The notes under the pieces: model-generated
Told to the model about the DNA's origin: nothing
The model's input: the letters and a program-made list of their open reading frames with translations, nothing else
Database searches by the model: none
Position numbers and translations under genes: made by a program
Assembly (NCBI GenBank): GCA_023453025.1
Contig: JAEXUD010000018.1
Location: 16,310 to 80,309, forward strand
Length of the DNA stretch: 64,000 nucleotides
From: Bacillota bacterium
GTDB taxonomy: Bacteria; Bacillota; Clostridia; Tissierellales; Sedimentibacteraceae
Direction of reading: 5' to 3'
In this document: piece by piece, positions 10,101 through 17,097 of the stretch
Layout: the number at the start of each line of letters is the position of its first letter
Position numbering within the stretch: position 1 is the stretch's first letter

Positions 10101-11967
10101 CCTTTATGGCCTTCCACACCTGCTGAATTTCCTGTATGCTTATTTTCGTCTGGTTTAAAAGCAGAAAATGCTTGTTTAAATCTTCATCATTGAACAGCAC
10201 AAAGCACTGGGCATTTATATTCTGGTCTCTGCCTGCCCTGCCGGCTTCCTGAACATAGTTTTCAAGTGAATCCGAGATATCGTAGTGGATTACCATACCC
10301 ACATCTTTTTTATCCACGCCCATTCCGAAGGCCGAGGTAGCGACCATTATATCCACCTCTCCCCTGGTAAAGTCATCCTGGTTTTTGCTTTTTTCTGTTT
10401 TGTCCATGCGTCCGTTGTACGCCCTTGCCAAATACCCGTCCTGAGTCAACCTATGGGCAAGGTCCAAAGATTTCTTTGTTCTGGAAACATATATTATTGT
10501 GGGGCATTTATTATATTCAAGCAGGCTTCTGACTGCCTCGTATTTTTCTGATTCTTCTTTTTTTATTACCTTGTATGTGAGATTTTTCCTTTCAGAGCTT
10601 GCGGTAAAAAGCTTAAGCTCCAGATTGAGATTTTTCTTAAAATACTCTCGTATGTCGTCTATTACATTCTGCTTTGCTGTTGCGGTAAAGCAGGAAACCG
10701 GAATCATACAGCCGAGATTTTTCTTTTCGCATATTTTCTTTATGAACTCTGCTATATAAAGGTAATCAACCCTGAAATCCTGTCCCCATGCTGAAAAGCA
10801 ATGTGCCTCATCTATTACAAAGCGTGCAATTTTACGATCCTGCAAAAGCTTTTCTATAGATTTTGATCTCAGTGATTCCGGAGAAATATACAGTATGTGA
10901 GCTTCTCCGATTTCAACCCTCTTGATTGCCTCCATTCTCTCTATAGGATCAAGAAGACCGTTAATCGTCACCGCATCGGTTATGCTGCCTCTCTCCAAAT
11001 TATCGACCTGGTCCTTCATAAGAGACTGCAAGGGCGATATGACCACTGTAAGAGACTTGGTATTTTTCCCTGCCATAAGAGCCGGCACCTGAAATGTAAT
11101 TGACTTCCCTCCGCCGGTAGGAAATACCGCAAGCAGAGAATCTCCATCCACCGCTGCCTTTACAGCCTGCTCCTGCAGGGGCACCCCGTCAAAGCTCCTG
11201 TACGCATCATAGCCGAAAAATCTCTTTAGTCCCCTGACGGCATCCATCATTTCATCACAGAACACACAGCCTTCCGCGCATCTTGTACCTCTCAGTTTAT
11301 TCATTACAGAATCCACATAAGGATATCTCATGAGTATCCACGGAGGGGTCAAGGAATATTCGTCATCCGCATATATGAGAGACAGGCAGTATGCAAGCTC
11401 GGTGCCATGTTCCCGCATAATCTTTTCTATATGGGCATGCTCACATATCTTCCCATGAAAATACTCCCTTATTTCAGCCTCTCCCGATGATTTATCGCAC
11501 TTATATCCAATATATGAGAAGAAATCCCTGAACTCCTGCTTGTCTCCCAGCAATATGAAATATATGCGCTTCATTTCATCCGGGAACGACCTGAACGCCT
11601 CAAGCTCATCATAGAAAAGATCTCTTGCTTTCTTGGAATCATTCAGGGGATTATTAAGCTCGTCCGTCTGAAGCTTGTCGTCCTTTACCAGTGCATGGTA
11701 CGGTCTTTGAGGAAATAAAAGGGCAGACAGAGGCAAGGTGTCAATAACACCTGCACAGCTGAACTGCCCTATATTTTTATTCAAATATTTCATATCATGC
11801 TCTATAATATTGTGTCCGCACAAAAAATCAGATTCACGAAGAAACTTTTTGACAGCATCCAAAGAAGCATCATGCATGCTCTCACCGTTGGACCTTATAG
11901 CTCCGAAGTCCGCTATCTTTCCTGTTTCCTGAACAACTTCCGCATCTATAAATGTAATCGCTCTCAT
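7171..11967 (-). CDS. DEDDh exonuclease - RecQ helicase - UvrD-like helicase fusion
   Basis: About 1598 residues carrying three enzymes. Residues 1-170 resemble a DnaQ-type 3'-5' exonuclease (TFIDAEV, GHNIIEHDMKYL). A RecQ core follows: FPTGGGKS (about 280), IDEAH (about 385), MVATSAFGMGVDKKDV and QEAGRAGRD (about 575), then winged-helix-like sequence. From about 1045 comes a superfamily-1 helicase: AAGPGSGKTR (about 1059), VIDEAQDM (about 1164), VGDDDQNIYSFRGSD, STIHKSKGREF (about 1419) and YVGMTRARK. An ATG exists at 12060, but a consensus promoter at 12010-12038 would start RNA inside that extension, so the ATG at 11967 (MRAITFIDAEV) is chosen; its ribosome site (GCGGGT) is weak. Likely DNA repair or defence. 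Its composition is less AT-rich than the Argonaute run. Confidence 0.9.
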   Translation of the reverse strand: MRAITFIDAEVVQETGKIADFGAIRSNGESMHDASLDAVKKFLRESDFLCGHNIIEHDMKYLNKNIGQFSCAGVIDTLPLSALLFPQRPYHALVKDDKLQTDELNNPLNDSKKARDLFYDELEAFRSFPDEMKRIYFILLGDKQEFRDFFSYIGYKCDKSSGEAEIREYFHGKICEHAHIEKIMREHGTELAYCLSLIYADDEYSLTPPWILMRYPYVDSVMNKLRGTRCAEGCVFCDEMMDAVRGLKRFFGYDAYRSFDGVPLQEQAVKAAVDGDSLLAVFPTGGGKSITFQVPALMAGKNTKSLTVVISPLQSLMKDQVDNLERGSITDAVTINGLLDPIERMEAIKRVEIGEAHILYISPESLRSKSIEKLLQDRKIARFVIDEAHCFSAWGQDFRVDYLYIAEFIKKICEKKNLGCMIPVSCFTATAKQNVIDDIREYFKKNLNLELKLFTASSERKNLTYKVIKKEESEKYEAVRSLLEYNKCPTIIYVSRTKKSLDLAHRLTQDGYLARAYNGRMDKTEKSKNQDDFTRGEVDIMVATSAFGMGVDKKDVGMVIHYDISDSLENYVQEAGRAGRDQNINAQCFVLFNDEDLNKHFLLLNQTKISIQEIQQVWKAIKDATRTRERMSNSALEIARDAGWDDGVNDIETRVKTAIAALEDAGYIKRGQNMPRVYADSIMARNSAEAGEKIRNSGLFNKKEEEQATRIINSLISARSRSRGNDQDAEARVDYISDRLGIEKAQVLHIIQLMRQAGILSDAKDLTVYAEESGFGNKPAGILSSYMELERFILSQISQTPSTKNIKELNELAAENGVKKTNTDKIKTILNFWTVKGLIKRSISPRSKDYMKIMLTKENSKALQELEDRWSIAKFILKYLDESNAKKESTVEFSVLELMEEYNFRMQLMNKSAAPQQIEDSLYYLSKIDALKMDGGFLVTYNAFSIERLVKDNKIRYKTEDYKNLKNYYKQKMEMIHIVGEYARKMMEDYKAALRFVDDYFRLEYSSFLKKYFKGPKGDEIQQNITPEKFRQLFGKLSPAQLSIINDKESKYIVVAAGPGSGKTRILVHKLASLLLMEDVKHEQLLMITFSRSAATEFKKRLIELIGSAANYVDIKTFHSYCFDLLGQVGNVEKSADIISRAAAAIESGEVEPSKITKLVLVIDEAQDMDKSEYRLIKTLIAKNEDMRVIAVGDDDQNIYSFRGSDSKYMSNILNMGNSKLYELVENYRSSRSIVEFSNDFVSTMNNRLKKTPISAASKEKGSVEIVQYKDGNLIVPLVNKLVSKGIYGSTCILTKTNEEALQIFSLLDRNSIKAGMIQRGEKYELRNLLEVRSFTDELKLTDETHVIRDEIWQSAKIKTFERFKRSENLELLKQIIEDFECTAGKIKYKTDFLLFIKESSEEDFYRKEERITVSTIHKSKGREFDHVIMMLKDMTPDSEEIKRQLYVGMTRARKTLSVHYNGSYFERKTGFLDMLRGGFSYEYDNNTYPPSDLIVLQLKYKDVFLSHFYKTKQYVEQLNSGDVMKFDENGCMDERGNRVLIFSAKFKEEMKKFTDRGYKPFSAKVNHILYWKQEDREDETLIVLPQLEFVKGNLNEG

Positions 11968-12009
11968 AATTATGACCCGCTTTAAACAGATTATCTGACA
12001 TTTTAATCC

Positions 12010-12038
12010 ATTATATACTATATATCGAGTATTTTCAA
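12010..12038 (-). promoter_or_regulatory. SigA-type promoter of the RecQ-UvrD fusion
   Basis: Reading the minus strand, TTGAAA (12033-12038) and TATAAT (12010-12015) are separated by exactly 17 bases. Transcription should begin near 12003, which excludes the upstream ATG at 12060 and supports the start at 11967. Confidence 0.75.
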
Positions 12039-12071
12039 TAGGTAAAGAGTATACACTCATCTCCCTTTATG

Positions 12072-12160
12072 CTGTATAACAGCGATACTTGTAGCAAAAC
12101 CTGCATAATCGCAGCAAGACATTCATTACCATATACCATAATTGTACATATGAATCAAAT
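12072..12160. repeat. Left copy of the repeat bracketing the toxin-antitoxin pair
   Basis: 12072-12105 closely matches 12932-12966; they share the core ACTTGTAGCAAAACCTGCAT. The rest, through 12160, resembles 13465-13536, including GTACATATGAATCAAATA. The toxin-antitoxin genes and the 253-bp tandem repeat therefore sit between related direct repeats. Confidence 0.65.
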
Positions 12161-12216
12161 AATATAGTCCTTTTTACTTACATAATTAGATATCTTTAAA
12201 ATGCCAAGGACACTTC

Positions 12217-12528
12217 TTATATTAAATTACGGTATTCTCGTCTTCCATCCAAAACAGCATATATAATAACTAACTTATCTTCCTCATTTATCTTATAAAA
12301 CACAAGATGCCTTTCAACAATCACCACTCTATATCCTTGCTTTTTTAAAATCGAATATCTGGGAATACTTCCTGACTCAGGAAAATCCTGGAGACGATTG
12401 ATTGCTGTTTCAATCTTATCCAGGTATCCTAGTGCAATATCAACATTACCTGAAACATCTGCAATATAAAAAATGATTTCGCGAAGCTGTTCCTCAGATT
12501 TATCCGTTCGTAAAATTTTATACTTCAT
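12217..12528 (-). CDS. RelE/ParE-family toxin
   Basis: 103 residues with the ParE/RelE fold pattern: an N-terminal two-helix part (TDKSEEQLREIIFYIAD), then IETAINRLQDFPESG and strands ending YRVVIVERHLVFYKI, IIYAVLDGRREY. Toxins of this family poison gyrase (ParE) or cut ribosome-bound mRNA (RelE); the sequence does not decide which. It overlaps the antitoxin stop by one base (TAATG), so translation is coupled and the pair forms a type II toxin-antitoxin operon. It lies between direct repeats, consistent with a mobile cassette. Confidence 0.9.
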   Translation of the reverse strand: MKYKILRTDKSEEQLREIIFYIADVSGNVDIALGYLDKIETAINRLQDFPESGSIPRYSILKKQGYRVVIVERHLVFYKINEEDKLVIIYAVLDGRREYRNLI

Positions 12529-12803
12529 TACTTCTTCCTTTCCAGTAAAGATGCACGAAGATCGTCAAATGAATCCTGCATAGATGATATTCTTCCATTT
12601 TTAACATCATCCTCTGCTTCCGCAAGTGTTCTCAGTAGTTCCAGTTCAGATTTCATCTGATAATAATCCTGCAGCCCAAGAACTGCTGTATCACCTCGTC
12701 CATTTACGGTAATAATAACTGCATCTCTTGATTCTTTGCACTGTTTTGAAATTTCACTGTAATGATTTCTTAAATCTGCTGACGGTCTTATTGCTGCTCC
12801 CAT
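12528..12803 (-). CDS. Phd/YefM-family antitoxin
   Basis: 91 residues. The N-terminal half matches the Phd/YefM DNA-binding fold (RPSADLRNHYSEISKQCKES, then VIITVNGRGDTAVLGLQDYY). The C-terminal half is acidic and helical (AEAEDDVKNGR), as in toxin-wrapping tails. The ATG follows AAGAGGTGAT. It is first in the operon and should repress its own promoter together with the toxin. An inverted repeat over the promoter (TAGTCA 12829-12834, TGACTA 12850-12855) is a plausible operator. Confidence 0.9.
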   Translation of the reverse strand: MGAAIRPSADLRNHYSEISKQCKESRDAVIITVNGRGDTAVLGLQDYYQMKSELELLRTLAEAEDDVKNGRISSMQDSFDDLRASLLERKK

Positions 12804-12828
12804 GATATCACCTCTTTAAATATATTTG

Positions 12829-12864
12829 TAGTCAAATTATATCACAACATGACTATATCATCAA
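12829..12864 (-). promoter_or_regulatory. Toxin-antitoxin promoter with overlapping operator
   Basis: On the minus strand TTGATG (12859-12864) and TATAAT (12836-12841) are 17 bases apart. The inverted half-sites TAGTCA/TGACTA at 12829-12834 and 12850-12855 flank the -10 box, which fits autorepression by the antitoxin. Confidence 0.7.
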
Positions 12865-12953
12865 GAGATTATCTTTGTTATTATTCTGTCTTTTTCAACA
12901 GACAAACACTTAATTATTTCTCTTCATATGTCTGTATACCAGATATACTTGTA

Positions 12954-13460
12954 GCAAAACCTGCATTGCTGCATATTATGGGTTGTACACCAAAGTACAG
13001 GGGATACGGCGAACAACTTTATGCATAAAATATTTTACGTAGTCTGCGACATTTTCTGCTTTATCTTCTCAAAATCTCGAAAAATTTATTTTAGCTTAGT
13101 GATTTTCATTGAAATATACAGGTTTTTGCTAAATGGACCTGCGGCAAAAATTTTCGATTATTATGCAGTTTTTACGTATTAATATTCACTCATTAGGTAT
13201 GTGCTCCGCAAAACCTGCATTGCTGCATATTATGGTTGTACACCAAAGTACAAGGGATACGGCGAACAACTTTATGCATAAAATATTTTACGTAGTCTGC
13301 GACATTTTCTGCTTTATCTTCTCAAAATCTCGAAAAATTTATTTTAGTCGAGTAATTTTCATTGAAATATACAGGTTTTTATTAAAAGAGCTGCGGCAAA
13401 AAATTTTCGATTATTATACAATTTTTAAGTATTAATATTCATTCATTAAATATGCGCCCT
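12954..13460. repeat. Tandem duplication of a 253-bp non-coding unit
   Basis: Two direct copies, 12954-13207 and 13208-13460, are about 90% identical. Both begin GCAAAACCTGCATTGCTGCA and include GTCTGCGACATTTTCTGC and ATTTTCATTGAAATATACAG. They carry no conserved reading frame. Complementary stretches (TCTCGAAAAATTT against AAAATTTTCGA) could fold. They lie directly upstream of the LytTR genes, so they may be a structured leader, an RNA gene pair or a regulator-binding array; none of these is shown. Confidence 0.8.
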
Positions 13461-13464
13461 GCAT

Positions 13465-13540
13465 TTGTGCAAAGCCTCGCATAATTCCGGCAAGCCATGC
13501 ATTAGCGATACCATAGCAGTACATATGAATCAAATAAAAG
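13465..13540. repeat. Right copy of the bracketing repeat, upstream of the LytTR gene
   Basis: GCAAAGCCTCGCATAATTCC and GTACATATGAATCAAATA correspond in order to the sequence at 12091-12160, at about three-quarters identity. It ends against the ribosome site of the first LytTR gene. Confidence 0.55.
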
Positions 13541-13550
13541 GAAGAGAAAA

Positions 13551-14225
13551 ATGTTTAAAATAATGTTATATGGCAGCACCGCAGAACGAAAACAGATGAA
13601 AGAGGTATTGTCACAGCATCTTAATAAAAATAAAATTAAATTTAAAATGCATGAGTCCTTTGATTCGTCTAAATTTATAAAGGATTCTCTGTTTAAGAGC
13701 TTTAATCTTTATATGATATGCCAAAACAATACAATCTCATACATGCTTAAGATATACAATAACTACGAACTACAAACCTCACGTTATATCAGCGGAGCCG
13801 TTGAATTTCCCCTGACATATGATGAGCTCGATAAAATGCCTGTAAAAAATCATCCGTTGACGTGCACTTGTCCTTACGGAACCTACCTTTTAAGGAAGGG
13901 CGGGAATTTTCACAAGATTTTGCACGAGGAGATAGAATATATTCACAGAAAAAAAAGAAAGACCTTTATTCATCTGAATAATGGAGATACCATAGAAACA
14001 ACAAAAAGCTTAACTCAAATAGGAAAAAAGCTGAATAAAAGTTATTTTTATAAATGCAGCAAGGGATATATGGTAAATCTCTTCAATATGCATATAATGA
14101 GTGAAGACTGGAATGCAATACAGCTGAAGTCAGGTGCAGTAATACCTTTATCAAAATCCGGCTTAAGAAATTATCTCAAAGCTCTTGGCCTTTCAGAGCT
14201 TGGGATTAATATTTGCAATTACTGA
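13551..14225 (+). CDS. LytTR-domain transcription regulator, copy 1
   Basis: 224 residues. The C-terminal part (about 125-215) is a LytTR DNA-binding domain: EIEYIHRKKRKTFIHLNNGD, then GKKLNKSYFYKCSKGYMVNL and an AVIPLSKSG end. The N-terminal 120 residues are not a standard receiver: MFKIMLYGSTAERKQMKEVL resembles its first strand, but the usual phospho-acceptor aspartate motif is not evident. A short cysteine pair, LTCTCPYG, precedes the LytTR domain. The ATG follows AAAGGAAGAG. A paralogue starts 34 bases after the stop, so the two form an operon. Genes of this type often control bacteriocin, competence or surface functions; the target is unknown. Confidence 0.85.
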   Translation: MFKIMLYGSTAERKQMKEVLSQHLNKNKIKFKMHESFDSSKFIKDSLFKSFNLYMICQNNTISYMLKIYNNYELQTSRYISGAVEFPLTYDELDKMPVKNHPLTCTCPYGTYLLRKGGNFHKILHEEIEYIHRKKRKTFIHLNNGDTIETTKSLTQIGKKLNKSYFYKCSKGYMVNLFNMHIMSEDWNAIQLKSGAVIPLSKSGLRNYLKALGLSELGINICNY

Positions 14226-14259
14226 TACAAAATACAGACCGCACAGGAGAATGATATTT

Positions 14260-14958
14260 ATGTTGAAAATAGCACTATACGGCAGACTTACAGACCAGAA
14301 AATAATCAGAGATGCATTAACATCTCCGCTTATGGAAAACGACATTTCCTTTGAATTTCATGACGCCTCGAATTCACCTGAATTTATAAAAAATTATCTG
14401 TTTGATGACAGCTTCAGACTTTATATAGCATGCATAAACAATGAGACGTCATATATAATCAGAAGCTACAGCGACCGGCATTCTTCACACTTGATTTTCG
14501 GAAGCATGAGCTTTCCTCCGACCTCGGATGAAATTAATGAAAAGCTGCTTAAAAATCATGAACTTTCCGGTACCTGCCCGCACAGAGAATATATTATAAA
14601 AAAACATAATAACGAGCTCAAAATTCTTCATGAAAATATAGAATATATCAGCACCGAAAATGACAAAACCGTAATTCACCTTAAAAACGGCGACACTGAA
14701 ACTGTATCGAAACGCATGGGCAAGGTAGGAAAAGAACTTAACGGAAAATATTTTGTAAGATGCTGCAACGGATATATGGTAAATGTATTTAATGTGCATA
14801 AAATACACAAGGTTAATAAAGACACAAGCAAAATCGAGCTTGTATCCGGCGCCATGATTCCTCTGACAAGGGCAAGTACAAATGTGTTTTTTGAGGCATA
14901 TTCAATGTCGGTTCCGGAAATTAACGGGCTTGCCGGACTCAAGATGCTGGATGAGTGA
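14260..14958 (+). CDS. LytTR-domain transcription regulator, copy 2
   Basis: 232 residues and clearly paralogous to the preceding gene: MLKIALYGRLTDQK matches MFKIMLYGSTAERK, LSGTCPHREYII matches LTCTCPYGTYLL, and the LytTR part ENIEYISTENDKTVIHLKNG through GKYFVRCCNGYMVNV aligns throughout. Upstream ATGs are possible at 14251 and earlier. AGGAGA (14245-14250) has correct spacing only for the ATG at 14260, which also aligns with the paralogue. A strong terminator follows, closing the two-gene operon. As in copy 1, the N-terminal domain lacks a recognisable receiver active site. Confidence 0.85.
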   Translation: MLKIALYGRLTDQKIIRDALTSPLMENDISFEFHDASNSPEFIKNYLFDDSFRLYIACINNETSYIIRSYSDRHSSHLIFGSMSFPPTSDEINEKLLKNHELSGTCPHREYIIKKHNNELKILHENIEYISTENDKTVIHLKNGDTETVSKRMGKVGKELNGKYFVRCCNGYMVNVFNVHKIHKVNKDTSKIELVSGAMIPLTRASTNVFFEAYSMSVPEINGLAGLKMLDE

Positions 14959-14992
14959 CCGAGCCGGAAATGTCCAGCCTTAATAAAATATC

Positions 14993-15045
14993 AGGCTGTT
15001 AAATTTACTCAAATGGAGTTGAGATTTAACAGCCTTTATATTTTG
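14993..15045 (+). terminator. Terminator of the LytTR operon
   Basis: A perfect 12-bp stem (14993-15004 with 15024-15035, AGGCTGTTAAAT) with a smaller inner stem in the loop, followed by TTATATTTTGATATTTT. Confidence 0.85.
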
Positions 15046-15093
15046 ATATTTTAGAGTAGCCTGAAAAACATATGTGTTATTTTATAAATATTT

Positions 15094-16305
15094 TTATCTG
15101 TATGCTTCCTCATGATGGATGGAAATATCCAGACCTCTCTGTTCTTCATATTCTGAAACGCGTACCGGAACAAATTTATTAACAACCTTTAAAATTATAA
15201 ATGTTACTACAAATGCATAGGCTGAAATAATCAGCACTCCTGCTGTCTGTATGAGAAATTGATGTACGTCTCCGTTAATCAATCCGCCGATTCCGTTAAT
15301 TGATTCGACTGCGAACACGCCTGTCAGGATACTTCCTAAAATTCCGCCTACGCCGTGGACTCCCCATACGTCTAATGCATCATCCCAATCAAGCTTAATT
15401 CTCAATTGTACGGCATAATAGCACACAAATCCTGCTAATAACCCGATGATTGCGGCAGCCCAGGGCTCTATATAGCCGGCAGCCGGTGTAATGGTTGCCA
15501 GTCCTGCCACAGCACCTGTCAGGGCGCCTAAAAAGCTTGGTTTTTTATCCTTGATCCATGATATAAACAGCCATGTAATCATTGCTACAGAAGCAGCAAT
15601 ATCTGTATTTATAAAAGCAATAGCCGCTATGGAATTTGCAGCCAAGGCTCCGCCTGCGTTAAATCCGAACCATCCGAACCATAACAAAGCGGTACCCAAA
15701 GCCACATGAGTGATGTTATGAGGCTCCCTGTCCTGGTTGGCAGACATATTTCTCTTTCCCACAAACAATACCGATGCTATAGCAGCAAGTCCGGCACTGG
15801 CATGAACTACCATTCCGCCGGCAAAGTCAACAACGCCCATTTTCTGCAGAAAGCCTCCGCCCCAAACCCAATGAGCAACAGGTACATAAATCAAAATACT
15901 CCATGCCACTAAAAAAATCAAATAGCTTTTGAAGCTTACACGATCTGCAAATGCACCTGTAATCAGTGCCGGTGTAATAATTGCGAACATCTGTTGATAA
16001 CTGAAAAATGTTATAAATGGAATGGTTGCGCCATAGTCTGGGTTGGGTGCCAATCCCACGCCGTTTAGGAATGCATATTTGAGACTTCCTATAAAGCCTC
16101 CCACATCCGGTCCGAATGCAAGTGAAAATCCGATAGTAAACCAAATAATTGTTACAATACCCATAGAAATATAGCTCTGCATCATTATTGTCAAAACATT
16201 CTTTCTGGACACCAGCCCACCGTAAAAAAATGCAAGTCCCGGGGTCATTAAACAGACCAACGCAGCACAAATAATGATAAATGCGGTATCTCCGCTGTTA
16301 ATCAT
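15094..16305 (-). CDS. amtB: Ammonium transporter, Amt family
   Basis: 403 residues with about 11 membrane helices, the normal Amt length. Family marks are TPGLAFFYGGLVSRKN near the start, the pore-lining histidines in VHASAGLAAIAS (about 165) and GVHGVGGILGS (about 315), ALLWFGWFGFNAGG, and WAAAIIGLLAG. It imports ammonium/ammonia across the cytoplasmic membrane. The ATG at 16305 is chosen over a GTG three codons earlier because AAGGGAA (16315-16321) is correctly spaced only for the ATG. It is encoded downstream of a response regulator and an Amt-kinase fusion but is separated from them by a terminator, so it is probably transcribed separately and may be their target. No PII (GlnK) gene is adjacent. 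Confidence 0.95.
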   Translation of the reverse strand: MINSGDTAFIIICAALVCLMTPGLAFFYGGLVSRKNVLTIMMQSYISMGIVTIIWFTIGFSLAFGPDVGGFIGSLKYAFLNGVGLAPNPDYGATIPFITFFSYQQMFAIITPALITGAFADRVSFKSYLIFLVAWSILIYVPVAHWVWGGGFLQKMGVVDFAGGMVVHASAGLAAIASVLFVGKRNMSANQDREPHNITHVALGTALLWFGWFGFNAGGALAANSIAAIAFINTDIAASVAMITWLFISWIKDKKPSFLGALTGAVAGLATITPAAGYIEPWAAAIIGLLAGFVCYYAVQLRIKLDWDDALDVWGVHGVGGILGSILTGVFAVESINGIGGLINGDVHQFLIQTAGVLIISAYAFVVTFIILKVVNKFVPVRVSEYEEQRGLDISIHHEEAYR

Positions 16306-16363
16306 AAAAGTCACTTCCCTTCATTTTAACGGGAGACACTTTGGTGCCTCCACATTTAATTAT

Positions 16364-16410
16364 AAAAAAATAAGGGGTTTGCAGGAATACCGTAAAACCC
16401 TTATTTTATT
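16364..16410 (-). terminator. Terminator after the NarL-type regulator
   Basis: On the minus strand AAAATAAGGGTTTT pairs with AAACCCCTTATTTT (one bulge) and runs into TTTTTTT at 16364-16370. It separates the two-component genes from amtB. Confidence 0.8.
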
Positions 16411-16455
16411 CGGGGAAAAACCTTATTTTATACTTTTCTGCGTACATTGTTTTAA

Positions 16456-17097
16456 TTATATCTCTATCAAATGATTTCGTGCCGCATACAGCACAAGCTC
16501 CGTAATATTTTTAAAATTATTTTTTCTCATAATACTGGCTCTGTGAGTTTCCACTGTTTTAACGGAAATCATCAGCATATTTGAAATTTCCTTGTTGCTG
16601 TAGCCTTCTGCTATTAATTTGAGCACTTCTCTTTCTCTGACTGAAAGAGCATTTCCTTTTTTCTCATTTTCAAGGAAACCGTGAAGCAAGGTCGGAGCAA
16701 GCAATGAAGAAACATATACCTTATTTTCCATAACAGCATGAATCGCCTTGATTAACTCTTCAAAGGCATTTTCCTTGAGCACATAGCCCTTAGCCCCGTT
16801 GATGAAGGCCTCGGCTAAAAGTTCTTCGCTTTTATGCATGGTTAAAAATATTATTTTTAAATCAGGCAGCTGTCTTAAAAGATTTTTTGCAACGTCAGTT
16901 CCGCTTCTTTTAGGCATTGAAATATCTAAAATCAATACATCAACTGTTTTTTTAACAACCTCTTCTTCAACCGCAATTCCATCCTGAGCCTCTCCGACCA
17001 CCTCGATGTCGCTTTCTTGTCCCAGAAGCATAATCAATGACTCTCTCAATATTTTATGGTCGTCAGCCAGAAAAATTTTAATTTTATCGTTAATCAA
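16456..17097 (-). CDS. NarL/LuxR-type response regulator
   Basis: 213 residues. The receiver domain (1-120) has IFLADDHKILRESL with the acidic pair, LILDISMPKRSG with the phospho-acceptor Asp near residue 53, and IIFLTMHKSEE. The HTH domain (about 145-205) has LSVREREVLKLIAEGYSNKE and VKTVETHRASIMRK. The start is TTG at 17097, with GGAGG six bases away; the ATG at 17115 would place that ribosome site inside the gene. It overlaps the kinase stop by 8 bases, so translation is coupled and the fused ammonium-sensing kinase is its partner. Likely targets are nitrogen-assimilation genes such as the adjacent amtB. Confidence 0.9.
   Translation of the reverse strand: MINDKIKIFLADDHKILRESLIMLLGQESDIEVVGEAQDGIAVEEEVVKKTVDVLILDISMPKRSGTDVAKNLLRQLPDLKIIFLTMHKSEELLAEAFINGAKGYVLKENAFEELIKAIHAVMENKVYVSSLLAPTLLHGFLENEKKGNALSVREREVLKLIAEGYSNKEISNMLMISVKTVETHRASIMRKNNFKNITELVLYAARNHLIEI

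Noticed and set aside
7171..12060. Helicase fusion starting at the ATG at 12060
   Set aside because: The ribosome-like GGGAG abuts that ATG with no spacing, and a consensus promoter lies downstream of it.
12954..13460. CRISPR-like array
   Set aside because: Only two long adjacent copies exist, with no short repeats or spacers.
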